Shown here: positions 35,633 through 47,383 of the stretch, piece after piece
How positions within the stretch are numbered: position 1 is the stretch's first letter
How the letters are laid out: every line of letters starts with the position of its first letter
DNA from: Micropterus salmoides
Taxonomy: Eukaryota > Chordata > Actinopteri > Centrarchiformes > Centrarchidae
Assembly (NCBI RefSeq): GCF_014851395.1
Contig: NW_024040485.1
Span: forward strand, 6,286,104-6,350,103
Direction: 5' to 3'
DNA length: 64,000 nucleotides
Notes under the pieces: model-generated
Told to the model about the DNA's origin: nothing
Database searches by the model: none
The model's input: only the letters and a program-made list of their open reading frames with translations
Position numbers and translations under genes: made by a program

Positions 35633-36969
35633 TGTAGTGAACAACCAGTGTTGATTTAATTATTTTATGGCAAAAGGACAAAACCCACAAGAGAAGGTGA
35701 TATTCGTTATTTTACCCAGGGGGCCCTCGTCCCAAGATTTGGCCTTTGTGACCTGCACAGGAAAGACACAGCTTTGGTGTGTAGAAATACCCCTGCACAG
35801 ACTCAAACAGACATACTTGACTCAAAACTGTTTATTCTGGGACCATCCGACCACTCTGGCTGTAAGGTGTCACTATGGACACTCCACAGGAAGACCAAAA
35901 TGTCTTACCGTTACCTCAAAAACGTAAAGATACTCCCTTTCTTTCAGTCCTGATTCTCTACCCCACGAAAGAGCCACAAACAAAACACAGCGAGGCTCTT
36001 ACGCCCTTACAGTCCCGCAAACCTTTGGTGAATTTACCTTTTGTTTTGTTTTGTTAAAGTCATAGGTTGTTTAATTCATGCTACTTTGAATTCAGAAGCA
36101 ACCAAGTTTCTTTTAAAGCTTGTATTTCGGTCGAATTAACTTAACCGCTACTCCCACCGAGGTTCGGACTCAGCCATGTGAGTCCGAACTTCACCAACAC
36201 CCTTTCACCGCAAAATTTTCCCATAACTACCAGCCAACTAGGATAGAACCCTGGGACAAACACACTAGCGGAAACCCAATCCTGGCGACCGGCCATGTGG
36301 CGTGCCAAGCCACTGAGGGCCGTAAACGCAACTAAACCGAGCCAGCTAGTCGTGGGGCCGTCTGAGCACCATACCGGCTGAGAGAACCAACAAGCAGGCA
36401 CACAACGCTACACTCTGTGGTCAAGTGATGTCCTTAATCCTTTTGCTTTAATCCTTTTAGTCCCGAAACTCTACCTCAATTGAACTTAATTATCATCATG
36501 TAACTTGCGTCCATTTGTCTCTTATTTCTTTCAAACATCCTCTCCACGATAGCCAAAACGAAATTCACATTGAACCCTATTAATTCTGTTCTATATTTCA
36601 TTGATTGCATTCTGTTTTTTTAATCATTATTGTTTTATTTCTTTGATACAATTAACCTTACTTTGTATTCACTTTAGTTGTAATAAATCTTCACTTAATC
36701 ACAGGAACTGTGTGTGTGTCCTGTTTAGCTCCAGGTCACTGGACGGAGGATTCACCCTTAGATGTGAGATTGACTGACTTAAACTGATTTAAAATAATTA
36801 AGCAATAACTGATCACTAATAAAGAATTGTGTAATTATTATTAAGCCAGTATTAAGCTATACCCAAGGAGTCCTGAAGGCCTTGGGCTGACGGCAAACGA
36901 GTGCTTATTATAAAGTATTTCAAAATATTATTATTCATTACTTTGTTGACGAAGAGTAGATTCACTACA
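35633..36969 (+). mobile_element. LTR-like element, 1337 bp
   Basis: Begins TGTAGTGAA and ends TTCACTACA, a perfect 9-bp inverted terminal repeat within TG...CA ends. An AATAAA signal occurs near 36683-36690, about 280 bases before the right end, consistent with U3-R-U5 order on the plus strand. The length would suit a long solo LTR. The flanks (TACGC and GCACA) do not give a clean 5-bp duplication, and no second copy or internal region is present. A non-autonomous DNA transposon is the alternative. Open frames of 60-86 codons have no domain. Confidence 0.5.
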
Positions 36970-39279
36970 GCACACACAAACACATTTAAGAAAATCTATG
37001 CATCTTCCATGGGCAAACAGATTGGACGATTGCAAGATGGCACTAGTGCATTCGTCTCTCCTCACCCTTCATTAAAATGAATGACGTCCGATGTTCATTA
37101 GGTTGCACATGTGGAATGAAGGCAGTAGTTCCTGCAAACTGTGACTGATGAATTCAAGAATGTGTTTTCTCTTGTGGTGCGAGTTCAGGAGAAACAGTAT
37201 GGTCTTATTGAATCTAGTGTTAATATAACACTGCAAACGGCAGAATTGCTCTTCAGCAATAGACTAATTCAGCCCTGCACCTCAAAGTCCCTAGGAGGCT
37301 CATTTGTACCATATGCTATCAGACTCCATGACGCCACAGCATCCAACATCTTCCATCTCCGCTGATAGACTCTATTTTGATTTGGGCAGTGGACTGTTTG
37401 TGCAAACGGCCCCAAACAGCCAGCGTACCAACTGTACAGAGAGCAGCTGGAAGCTAGCTAAGAATGAACACCACAATCATACATATGGACTGTGTCTGTG
37501 TGAGTTTGTGTCCAGATCAGCTGCCGATTATGTTGTTATTTGTTACAATTACACCCCAGGATAAATGTGAATATTTCTCTTATTTTAGGCTAAGCTAAGC
37601 TACTTTGTGGAACCGCAGGGAAATTTGACCGTAAAATTTTAGCTGTCTGTATGATGTAATGCTATTTCCAACTTTGGTACTGGCACTGATAGATTTTTGG
37701 AAACTACAGTTGTTGTAGGCATAATGAGTTAGAGGTGGCTTGTTGGGGAGACATAAACAATACAAGAGGCAGATTGTCAAATGCACTTGGGCAATGATAA
37801 CATTCCCACACTTGGCTCTGTGAAACCAATCGTGTCTAAAAAGAGCCTAGATTTTAACATAATGTATGTATTTTAAAATTTACTGTAGGTGTAAAACCTA
37901 AATAAACATCCTTAACATAAAACTATGACACACATTTTAGAGGCTGCATAGGAGACAGAAAGTGCAGAAAGCCACTATCAAATCTGACTTTGCTTCAAAT
38001 TGTTTCTCTGCTCTTTGCTCTGGTCATGTACAGCTCTTCTTCACCCCAACTGACACGTGGACAACTTTTGGTGTCTGGTTTAATCTCAGCAGATAGACAG
38101 ACGGCGCTGTGTAGGCTGCAGGTGGTGGATAAAGGTCATGATTCAGATGAAGAATTAATGATTTTGTTTTGCTTCTCTACCACATTCTGCTTGTGTGAGA
38201 ATTATTTTATTTTAATTCCTCCCACAGAAGGGGTTGTCTGTCTTGCCAGTGTTGCTGCAAACTCTTCAGCGGCTCAATTAGAGAGACAGAGACATTTATT
38301 TGTCTCAAAGTCTGTTGACTCCTGGATATCATCTCCCTTTATATGTTTATGTGCATATGATGTGTTTACATCATCTCAATTAGTTTTGTTTGTCAGTAAA
38401 ATGTTCATCCTTACTAAAAAACATTTGTCATATCTTTCGAATTTCAGACGCTCAACATCCAAACTTTTGCATAATCACACGTTTATTCTTGTCAGCTCAG
38501 TGCAATGGGTTTACTCCCAATGCAGCTTAATATGTTTATGTCAAACCAAAGTTGTATTTATGTCCATCAGCTGGATGTGTTTACTGTTTATCCAATTCTG
38601 TACAATCCTGTACAAACGCCTGTCTCTGTGCATCCATACTGAACACATTTACAGTCAGATCAATCTGAACTCACAGGACTGTCAGTGTAAACAATAAGCA
38701 GTGGAAGTGTCAATGCCTCTAACAGCTCTGCCAATATTGCCAGCAGTTATGGATAATTTTACATAAACAGTAATGCTGTGGTTGGTGACAGTGTGATGAA
38801 CAGTGTGAGTTGTGGCGTGGAGCACTCAGTCATGTTGGAGACAGGAATTGTCTTGCAGAAAAGAATTGCTATTTAAAGTCCACTTAATACCTTTTTATGA
38901 GCTTTCAAACACATCTCATAGCCCTCGCCAGCAGGTGGAATTTGCTCAGTATGGCGACAGCTCAGTTAGCATCACATTGCCTATGTGGAACTTCAGTTAT
39001 CTCCAGGACCTGGAGGAAGTGAAAAAACTCCATCCACCGATGAAGTGAGATACATTTGATAGCTCTGAAAAAAGCTAATGAGATGACTAGAATAAGATTT
39101 AGTAAAGACAATTTTATATCTGCAGGTCTCTGTCCTTTGTTGCCATGAAGCACTTAAAATGCACTTAATCATTTTATTTTGGCTTCTTATTACAATATAT
39201 GTTATTACACATTAAGTTATTGTTTGGCATCTCTGTGTCTAACAATGAATGTCCAAAGGTAGAAGCTGGATAATCACTT
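36970..39279. other. Unrecognised non-coding DNA
   Basis: It holds the longest open frame of the window (37990-38697, plus strand, 235 codons). That frame is cysteine-, serine- and phenylalanine-rich with no recognised domain, and is discussed among the rejected items. Nothing else is recognised. Confidence 0.45.
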
Positions 39280-39452
39280 TGTGGGGTGGTGACGGTGCAG
39301 TGGAAAAAAGATGTCTTTGGTGTGAGAGACCTAGGTTTAATCCCCAACACATCCACCATTGTGTCCCTGAGCAAGACACTTAACCCCTAGTTGCTCCAGA
39401 GGTGTGTGACCTCTGTAAGTTGCTTTGGATAAAGCGTCACATAAATGTAAAT
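39280..39452 (+). mobile_element. tRNA-derived SINE with L2-type tail
   Basis: The head GTGGTGACGGTGCAGTGGAA carries an A-box-like start, and AGGTTTAATCCCC a degenerate B-box. The tail contains GTGTCCCTGAGCAAGACACT and GTTGCTTTGGATAAAGCGTC. This is the same family as 15759-15957 in reverse. A degenerate pol III promoter is implied; activity is unlikely after this much change. Confidence 0.72.
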
Positions 39453-41184
39453 AATTGCACCTTTAAAAAACTAAGGATCAATGTTTTTTAACTTTCTTCT
39501 TTGTCTTTTTGGTTGTAGTTTACATTTTTAACCGCTAACAATTCAAATGATCTTTCTTTCACATTTTTCTCTTAATAAGCTCACTTTGAGCTGCACTACC
39601 TCTTTGAAATTGAAGTTTATCTATTTATTTCATGCCTGACCTGGATCATCTGCACGTTATTCTAAACCTTCAGAACACTTTGATTCCTAACAGGCGCAAA
39701 AACATTTCGTATGCGTGGCACGACGGATTTATGATTTTCTGTCTCTTAAGTATAAGCATAGGAGGTACAATTAGCCAGCAGGGCCATTAGCTTGCCAGTC
39801 AGGCCTTGACAAGGCGAGTCAGCGGCGGCCTTTGGCTGATTTTTCACTGCAGGGCCTAATGAGGCTTGTCAGGACCAGGGCAGCTCAGCTGATATGGGAA
39901 ACACCACGATTTATTTCTTTGAAACTATGGTCAGAGCTGACAAATCATCTCTGCTGATGATGATATGTCAGGAGAAATGTTCCTCATCTTGTAGTGGTCT
40001 TTTAAAGGTATTTATAACATTTTTAGAACAATTTTTTGGACAGCTCTGCCCTGCCTCCTCAATCTGGAGTAGAAGTGAAATACCAGGAATACAAGCTATT
40101 TTTAAAAAAACATCTCATTCATCCTTCAATGCCAAAACAGCCTCATTAATTAACACGCTTTCCTTCAGGAACTTCAAAAGCAATTTAGTTTCTTTTGTCA
40201 CATATCCGTCCTTCGGATGGAGCTGAAACGAAGGGATTGGACTCACTTTACAAGGATGTCTTTGTGTGTTTCAGATTAGCATATTTTAAGAAGGTCAAGG
40301 CTAAAGAGGACGTTCAAAAGGCCTGATTTCCACTTTGTTTAGCAGGGTTAGGGTCAGAGTTAGTAAGGTCAGTAAACAGGATGTCATGACAAACTGCCTG
40401 GACCCGACCTCTGATATCAGGGAAGAGGCTTCCCATGAGGTTAGGCATTTAAAACCCAAACACACAGAGAACTCATTAAGCTCTTATTAGCTGCATCACT
40501 AAAAGCTGTACACATCAATAGCAGGTCTGGGCTTCGTGCCATACAGCCTCTACAAACCTGCGACATGCTGGCTGATATTTAGGATTTACTGCAGGAATTC
40601 ACCTCTCAAAGGAAGTAAAGTAGCAGCCTGAAGATGCGAAGAGGCAAAGCGGCCACAAACGAGAGAACTGTTGTCTGTTAGTGAGGGCTCGGTGAGGACA
40701 CTGATGGGAGTCGAGGCGTTGATAATTCTTTAAGGTACAAGGCTTTGCTTTGCTATGATCTCAGTATTTTTATCTTCCTCATTCATATTCTAGACAAGAC
40801 ACTCAGACTGTGTCAAATGGGTGGTAATTGCAGAGAGCTAAGAGAGTCTCACTTATAGTGTGATGTGACGAAACCCAGTTCAGCTCTGCTGACAGCCCAC
40901 AATCCTCTGCGGTTTCATTAGAGTGGCACAGATGAAGCTGTGAGCTAATCATCTTTGTGATCCCAGTCATCACTTATTAGATATTGTGAAGGATCACTTT
41001 TTACTTTCTGATGATGATTTGAAGCTCAATCTGAACATCTCTCAGTGTCAGAATACAAAGCCACAGACATGCTGCTGAATTTGACGACAAACAAAACTTG
41101 ATCCATTAAGCATTAATGTGCATTAATTCTTTCTTTCTTTTTTGTTTTTGTTTTGATATCTGATGTATCAGCTTGAACGCTTTA
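39453..41184. other. Non-coding DNA
   Basis: The block 39770-39960 is repeat-free and could be a conserved element. No coding signal was accepted. Confidence 0.4.
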
Positions 41185-41509
41185 AAGGAATAGTTCAACA
41201 TTTTGGGAAATTAGCTTAATTAGCTCTTGCAAAGAGTAAGAGGAGAAGATCAATATTTTTCTTGTGTAATTTCTGTCTCAATGTGAAAAAGCTGGTTAGC
41301 TTAGCTCAACATATAGAATGACAACAGAAGTAAACAGCTAGCCTGGCTCCGTCCAAAGGTAAGAAAATCTGCCTACCAGTGGAGTCTGGAGGAAGTCACT
41401 CACTCAGCCAAGAAATATTCTCCATTAAACCACAACTTCAGATTTTGTAGAAATTTAACAAAGATGAAATAACATGATAGTCTATTTCCAGTCTTTAGGC
41501 TGAGCTATG
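41185..41509. repeat. Widespread teleost repeat, left half
   Basis: Begins AAAGGAATAGTTCAACATTT and contains GGTTAGCTTAGCTCAACATA, then AAACAGCTAGCCTGGCTCCG and GTCCAAAGGTAAGAAAATCT, a highly repeated fish sequence. It is interrupted by the retrotransposon at 41510 and resumes at 49058, so the retrotransposon is younger. Confidence 0.7.
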
Positions 41510-43369
41510 TGTGGCAGGATGAGGTTTTTCCCCTCCCCCTTACCTGTGCACAGGAAGGTGCACCAGCACACCTGGGGCTCATCCCTTGATTGGGAGAGGT
41601 GGAGAGCTGCCTTTTTAAGCCTGTGTGTTAGACCCATTTAGGTTTCTGTCTTCTCCTGTTGGGTGTGGAGACGCGTCTGGGCTGGCGTGCTGCACGTTTG
41701 TTGCCGTTGCCAGAGGTTGTTAGTTTACTGCGAGTGGTAAGGAAGCCCTGTTATTTTCGTTCCTTTCAGTGTTTGCATTGTTGGGCGGGTGGCACTAATG
41801 AGCGTTCTCTCATAGAGCCGACTTTGTTTCGGTCGTGGATATTCCCCGTGTGGCATGGCGTGTCCCGTAAAGCGGTGAGTACCTTGTTTGCCTATTTGCT
41901 ACAATTTATCGTGGCCCTGTTTTTAATGGTGTTTACACATCACAGCGGGACCGAGTTACAGCCGTGTGCATGCTGCTGTCGAGGCTGCTGGGTGCCACAG
42001 TTATCTAAGACAGGGGTATTCAATTAGATTTCAAAGAGGTCTAGTTAGAGAAAATTTCCTGAAGCAAAGGTCCGGAACATCAAAACGACGAATTTGCGTT
42101 ATCATTCAGTACTATAACCTATAGTTGTATCAACACATGTTTTTAGTCAACAACGGACTGTCAAATCAAATAATATTTCAGTCAGTTTTCACATCAAACT
42201 GGAGGGATAATAAATAATAACTATTCAAATATAAATTCTAAATTTAAGTAAACTAAAGTGCCTACTTTTTAGAAAAAATTTAATAAAAAGTGTAGCTTGA
42301 AGTGATGAAGTGTAGTCTTAACCAATTTTATAATAAACACTCAACACATCATAACAAATGAACAGCTGTAATGCCTCCTCTTCTCTTTCATTTCCTCTTA
42401 CAGAGCTACCACTTTCCTACTTTCTGTTGTTCAGTGAGAAACGTGAGCTCCAGCTAGCATATTGGAGATCTATGAGATATTCTGGTTTTGAATTGCCCAT
42501 GGGAGAATGTACATGTAAAAATCTGTACATTCTTGATTAAAAGTCATGTGAAATCTCTTTTATCTTTCGTCTCCTCAATTCGGGTGTGTTTCCAAAACGT
42601 CTCTGGTGAATCTCGCGGACTCGACTCGCAAGCCTCGGTATGCACAGATTTGATTGGCTGAGCAGCGTCACATGAGACGATTGGAGCACATGCGATTGGT
42701 CTGTGTTTCCTGGTCCTCTAAACCAGTATAGTAAATGCTAGAAAAGCTGCGGGTTAAAATAGAAACGCTCCGTCACAAGGTAGTAAGTCTCAATAATAAA
42801 TGGGCTGTAGGTCAGCGGTCCGGAGAGGACGGCGGCTGGGTCCGGATCCGGACCGCGGTCCGCCTATTAGTGACCTCTGATCTAAGAGGTTAACACTCCC
42901 CGGCGCGTTTCTCCTCCCACTCCTGCTGTTCTGGATATCGGTATAAAACTTTGCTGTGTATTGATACAGTGTCTGGATATATATCTGCCCTGGATGCACA
43001 GAACTGGTTTGGAGTGATACGTTCTAAGTGTTTGAATATCCAGACATTGGCTCTGTAAATATTGGTATTAACTGGATGTATACTGCATGTGGGTTTGTTT
43101 TTTTTCTTTGTTTGATTTTGATCCTTTAATTACGCATGCGGGTTTGTTGATTTGATTGGTGTTTGTGTTTTTTTTCTCTTATACGCATTACATATTTTTA
43201 ATATGACAAAAGAATAAAATTGTATATTTTTTTATAATTACTTGATTGTCTCTGCCCCCTAATTTTGATAAAACGATCTGTGTGCTTTAAGGGTCTTGGG
43301 CCTATCCCAAGTGGCGCTGTTGGACACTTTCAGCTTCCCGAGTGTTACAGACCACTCGTTTCTGCCACA
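41510..43369 (+). repeat. 5' LTR, interrupted by a hAT
   Basis: Begins TGTGGCAG and ends CTGCCACA. Without the insertion of 42011-42879 and its duplicated 8 bases it is about 983 bp, against 1138 bp for the 3' LTR. Most of the difference is a stretch matching 48258-48417 that is missing after GTGTGG at about 41853. A TTTTTAAGCC segment near 41611 may act as a TATA-like box, and AATAAA lies at 43213-43218. The insertion would disrupt R-region transcription from this LTR. Confidence 0.88.
42011..42879. mobile_element. hAT-type element inside the 5' LTR
   Basis: Begins CAGGGGTATTCAATT and ends CTAATAGGCGG in reverse complement, that is AGTGACCTCTG on the plus strand. Ends CAG(G/A)GGT match as inverted repeats. 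A perfect 8-bp duplication ATCTAAGA flanks it (42003-42010 and 42880-42887); the single copy is present in the 3' LTR, which therefore shows the empty site. Interior GGTCCGGAAC and GGACCGCGGTCCG pieces fit a known fish hAT family. No transposase frame is visible. Confidence 0.9.
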
Positions 43370-43371
43370 CG

Positions 43372-43389
43372 TGGCGTTGTTGGCAGGAT
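43372..43389 (+). other. Candidate primer-binding site
   Basis: TGGCGTTGTTGGCAGGAT starts two bases after the 5' LTR and opens with TGG, as expected for pairing to a tRNA 3' CCA end. The matching tRNA was not identified. Confidence 0.45.
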
Positions 43390-43402
43390 CCTGTCAAAAA
43401 TA

Positions 43403-43502
<100 letters not shown>

Positions 43503-43639
43503 TAAAGGGGCAGAGACAAATATTGTTTTAAATTGTTTAATTGTGTTGTGCTTATCCAGGACAACATTAGTGGTGTTAGGACCCAACTTTTCCAAATTTT
43601 CTATTCTGTGGAGCTTTCGGTTCAGCTTCCTCAGCTGTC

Positions 43640-44311
43640 ATGGACGAGGAGGGGCGGCGGCTAAATGAACTCGTTTCACAGCTTCAGACAGACAACGAGC
43701 GACTCCGTCGGGAGTGTGCCACTTCTTCGGGCCCTGGTGGGGGGTGAGTTCCATTCTGCCGCCTCATTCAGCGGTACACAGTCCCCTGCCCCATTGTAAC
43801 AGAGCAGTTGGTTGTTGTTCCTAGGGACCGCAGGTGTCTGATGTTTAATGGTAGGACGGGTTTGGGAATAGCCGAGTGGGTCGAGGAAGTTGAGGCATGT
43901 ATGCATTCCTGGCATTTGGCTGCCGCTGACCAGGCTCTCTTCATCTTTGATCATTTGGAGGGAGAGGCGAAGGAAGAAATTAAATTCTGCTCTAGTGCTG
44001 ACCGAAGGGACCCCGCTAAAGTCTTTGCTGTCTTGAATGAGCTTTATGGGTGTGATCAGTCTTACATTTCCTTGCAACAGGTTTTCTTCTCCTGGCGACA
44101 GCTCGAGGGTGAAACGTTGCAGGAGTTTTCTCTAGCCCTCATGTATTTAATGGCCCGTGTGTTGTACCCAGGCTGTAGCTTCACTTCAGGCCTTAGGTCC
44201 CTCGGGATCAAATTTTCGCTCTGGTCCTGTTATCTGTTGGAAGTGTCAACAGTCCGGCCACCTGGCCAGGGACTGTACTGGGGAAAGGGTTTCCCGCCTG
44301 GGTCCAGATAA
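43640..44311 (+). pseudogene. gag, capsid region (broken)
   Basis: Gag proteins build the particle in which a retrotransposon copies itself. An ATG at 43640 opens a frame whose first residues form a charged, leucine-rich helix suited to a coiled coil (RRLNELVSQLQTDNERLRRE). The frame meets a TGA at 43745-43747. The same frame continues to 44311 and contains a capsid-like segment with MFNGRTGLGIAEWVEEVEA and FDHLEGEAKEEI, in the manner of Ty3/Gypsy and PNMA-type capsids. After about 44155 it loses similarity and drifts into a different frame from the zinc knuckle, so an indel lies near there. The product would be truncated and non-functional. Identification as gag is by motif pattern and position. 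Confidence 0.75.
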
Positions 44312-44375
44312 GGCTAGTGGTCAAAATTCCGATGGTGCTAGGGCGGCCCCGTCTGATTGGCAGCCGGAAAACTAG
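44157..44375 (+). pseudogene. gag nucleocapsid segment with a zinc knuckle
   Basis: In this frame, 44235-44276 encodes CWKCQQSGHLARDC, an intact C-x2-C-x4-H-x4-C zinc knuckle that binds RNA during packaging. A stop follows at 44373-44375. It overlaps the previous gag frame and is shifted relative to it, so one indel separates capsid and knuckle. In an intact element both would be one polypeptide. Confidence 0.85.
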
Positions 44376-44815
44376 CACCCACTGAGCTGTCGAGCCACAG
44401 CTCAGGTGGGGAGCCCTCAGGCTCACAGGAAGGTGTGGCATGTGAATTAGTTGCCTCATGCCCAAATTTGGATGTCTCTATCGGTGGTGTGGTTGTTTCT
44501 TGCCTGGTGGACACTGGGTCCATGGTGTCCACCATGACTGAGTCTCTTTTCATGGAGCAGTTTGCACCTTGGGGTCAGGATCGCCTTCGCTCATGTAACT
44601 GGCTTCAGCTTCGAGCAGCAAATGGTCTGGCAATCCCCTATATTGGCTATTTAGAACTGGATGTAGAGTTGTGTGGAAAGGTCATGCCCCGCTGTGGAGT
44701 TCTTGTGGTGAGGGATCCCCCTGGTGCTGTGTCTTTTTCCCTTGGCATCTTGAGGATGAATGTTGTTCGTCGGTGCTATAGAGAACTTTTTGGTGCGCTT
44801 GGACCTTCTCTTTGA
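44357..44815 (+). pseudogene. Aspartic protease
   Basis: The retropepsin cuts the Gag-Pol polyprotein. The catalytic DTGS motif is at 44510-44521, preceded by the hydrophobic CLV as usual, and the fold continues with LRAANGLAIPYIGYLELDVE and a later GILRMN. The frame ends at 44813-44815 and continues in another frame from about 44760, so the join with the RT region is broken. The catalytic residues themselves are intact, which suggests that damage came late. No start codon belongs to this domain; it would be released from a polyprotein. Confidence 0.82.
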
Positions 44816-45525
44816 GTCACCTGCAGTGTTACAGGCTCCTTGTCCTGTTGTGGCATTGCAGCAGTGCCATGAGTCTGGTAATCAAGAATCTGGGTCCAGC
44901 GTCAGCACAGTGAAAGTTCGAGGTAGGCGAGCTGTGCGTATACCAGGAGGTCATATAAAGTTAGTTGCCAGTACTTGTTCAGAACAGTTTGCGGGGGAGA
45001 CTGTGCTTCTGGAGCCACCTGAGACTGGGTTGCCAGCTGGGCTGCTTGTTTCCTCTTGCCTGGTGCTGGTCGTCGAGGGCACAGTGTATGTTCCTGAAAG
45101 GGCATAGTGTATGACAGCTGTTCTTCTTTACCCACGGACTGGTCTGGGTAACCTCAGTGCAGCACAGGTTGTTAGTCTGCCGGCGGGTGTGACTGAGGAT
45201 AGGACCACATTGGCAACTGCTAACACCCAAACTGTTTCTTCCTCTGTGGCTGATCGGGTGGAGTCGGTGGCTCTGCCAGTGTTGGATGATCCAGATAGAG
45301 AAAGTCAGGTCATTGTTGCAAAAGTATGACTCTGTCTTTGCCGCCCATGAAAACAACTTGGGGTGTACCACTCTTCTTTCTCATGACATACCCTTGCTCG
45401 ATGAGGTCCCAATCAGGCAGAGATACCACCGCGTTCCGCCCTCAGAGTATGAGGCAGTGAAGACTCATATCAATCAGTTGCTTGAGTCCCAGGTCATACG
45501 GGAAAGCTGTAGTCCCTACACATGT
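44816..45525 (+). pseudogene. Linker and start of reverse transcriptase (broken)
   Basis: Three shifted frames (44760-45107, 45111-45329, 45286-45579) carry the poorly conserved linker and then the first part of RT. The last of them reads HDIPLLDEVPIRQRYHRVPP and TIN-like QLLESQVIRESCSPY, the standard approach to the fingers of Ty3/Gypsy RT. Right after the SPY at about 45519 the sequence jumps to the thumb region. A stop or shift occurs at about 45105 and 45327. Confidence 0.8.
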
Positions 45526-45735
45526 GTCAGAGCTGCGCTCTTTTTTGGGGTTTGCCAGCTATTATCGTCGATTTGTTGAGGGGTTTGCCCAGCTGACGGG
45601 CCCGCTGCATCGTTTGGTGGCTGAGATGTCAGGCAAAAAGTCCAAGAAGGGCCTGAATAAGGCTCTGGAGGCTGTGTGGACCCCGCAATGTGAGCAGAGT
45701 TTGAGGGACTGAAAGACCGGCTTGTTTCCACTCCT
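45515..45735 (+). pseudogene. RT thumb/connection fragment after a palm deletion
   Basis: From about 45520 the frame that starts at 45482 reads PTHVSELRSFLGFASYYRRF, which belongs well downstream of the catalytic palm in Ty3/Gypsy RT. The YxDD motif and most of the fingers and palm, on the order of 150 residues in relatives, are therefore missing. The frame also changes across the junction. It ends at a TGA at 45710-45712 and resumes as RNase H after a small indel. Confidence 0.88.
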
Positions 45736-46134
45736 GTGTTTGCTTTTGCAGACTTCTCGCATCCCTACATTTTGGAGGTAGACGCTAGTTACAGTGGCCT
45801 GGGAGCTGTCCTCTCCCAGGAGACTGACAGTGGAGTGAGACCAGTGGCTTATTCCAGCAGAGGACTTCGGCCGATGGAACGCAATACGGTGACTTACACC
45901 TTCATGAAGTTGGAGTTCTTAGCCCTTAAGTGGGCTATGATGGAGAAGTTTCGAGACTATTTGTTGGGTCACAAGTGCATGGTGTACACCGATAACAATC
46001 CATTGAGCCATCTCCAGTCTGCTAAACTGGGGGCTACGGAACATAGGTGGGCAGCTCAGCTTTCTTCTTTTGATTTTGAGATCAAGTACAGATCCGGTCG
46101 TAGTAACCGGAATGCTGATGCTCTTTCCAGGTAG
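45736..46134 (+). pseudogene. RNase H domain
   Basis: RNase H degrades the RNA of the RNA:DNA hybrid during reverse transcription. This 132-codon frame holds the catalytic acids in order: D in LEVDASYSG, E in KLEFLALKW, D in VYTDNNPL, with the usual closing SGRSNRNADALSR. The domain is intact in itself and is followed by a TAG at 46132-46134, before the integrase. It is the best preserved part of pol, next to the integrase core. Confidence 0.9.
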
Positions 46135-46227
46135 TATGCTTCGGGTTTAGGGTCTGTTGTTGCCAAGAGGCAAAGTTTCTCTTGATCCGCAGCATGGCAA
46201 CCGTCAGAGCAGCCTGTAGTAGCTACA

Positions 46228-47383
46228 TTGGCCCTGGTCTCTGCGTTGCCAGCTTATTCAGTTTCTGACCTTCAGGCGCTACAACAGGATGATCCCCTGT
46301 TGAAGGAGATTTTGGTGTTCTGGCGACAGAAATCCCAACCTACCACAGTTGAACAGCAGCATCTTACTAAACCAGCTTTGATGATGTTACGCCAGTGGGG
46401 GCGCCTGGTGGAGCGAGATGGGGTTTTGTTCCGCCGGGTCCTCCGCCCAGACGGTGAGAGTTTTCCAATTTTTGCTGCCTGCAGCTCTCAAGCAAGGTAT
46501 CGAAAGGACCACAGCATTGGTCCGGCAGTGTTGTTATTGGCCCGGGATGTCTGCGGACATCATCTGCAATTGCGTGCAAGAGTGTGAACGGTGTCAGGTC
46601 GCAAAGGACTTTATGGGCCATCTACTTGCCTCTCGAATTAAATATTGGCCATTGATTTTTACACTGCTGGAGCCTTCTCGAAATGGGTTCGAAAATGTGT
46701 TGGTCATGACAGATGTGTTTAGTAAATTCATAGTAGCTGTGCCTACACGTGATCAGAGGGCCTCTACAGTGGCCCAGGTTCTTGTGGCTGAGTGGTTCTA
46801 TAAGTTTGGCGTGCCAAGCCGTCTGCATTCTGATCAAGGGAGGAGCTTTGAAAGCACTTTGATCCAACAACTTTGCTTGATGTATAGTGTAACTAAATCT
46901 CGCACTACCCCTTACCATCCCGCTGGAAATGGACAATGTGAGCGTTTCGATCGTATGCTGCATAATCTTCTTCGAACTCTGACCCTGCCACAGAAGCGGG
47001 ATTGGGCTTCTTGTCTATCTTGTGTCCTTTTCTGCTATAACACCACACCCCATCAGGGTACTGGGGAGTCCCCATAATATTTGATGTTTGGTCAGGAACC
47101 AAGGCTCCCGATTGATTTCCTCTTGGGGCGTGTGGAAGAACCAAGGCCGGGGGATGTGCAAGGTTGGGTGGCAGAGCACCAGGAGAGGTTAAGGGTGGCC
47201 TTCGATTGTGCTCGTGAGCGGCTGCTAGCAACTGCAAGTCGTCGGAAGGAGCGGCATGACCAACAGGTACGAGATGTACCGCTGAGTGTGGGACAGTTGA
47301 TGTATGTGAGGGATCATGGTGCTAGGGGCCGCCATAAACTGCCTATGGAGACCTATGGAGCTCGGAGATACATCAAGTGGTGA
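46228..47383 (+). pseudogene. Integrase, zinc-binding and catalytic core
   Basis: Integrase inserts the element's DNA copy. An N-terminal stretch is read in the 46228 frame until about 46500, then in the frame open from 46418. In the latter, the CNCVQECERC pair of the HHCC finger is present, but the two histidines have been lost by a small deletion. In the core, SDQG and GNGQCER supply the second D and the E, separated by exactly 35 residues. The first D can be read only one frame away, near 46655, due to local indels. A TAA at 47075-47077 lies in what should be a conserved SPxYLMFG segment. The same frame continues to 47383. Confidence 0.88.

Noticed and set aside
37990..38697. Longest open frame of the window (235 codons, plus strand)
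   Set aside because: The stretch is unusually long, but the product is rich in Cys, Phe, Ser and Leu with no domain, no clear signal peptide and no similar frame nearby. AT-rich DNA with few stops by chance explains it. Transcript data would be needed to revive it.
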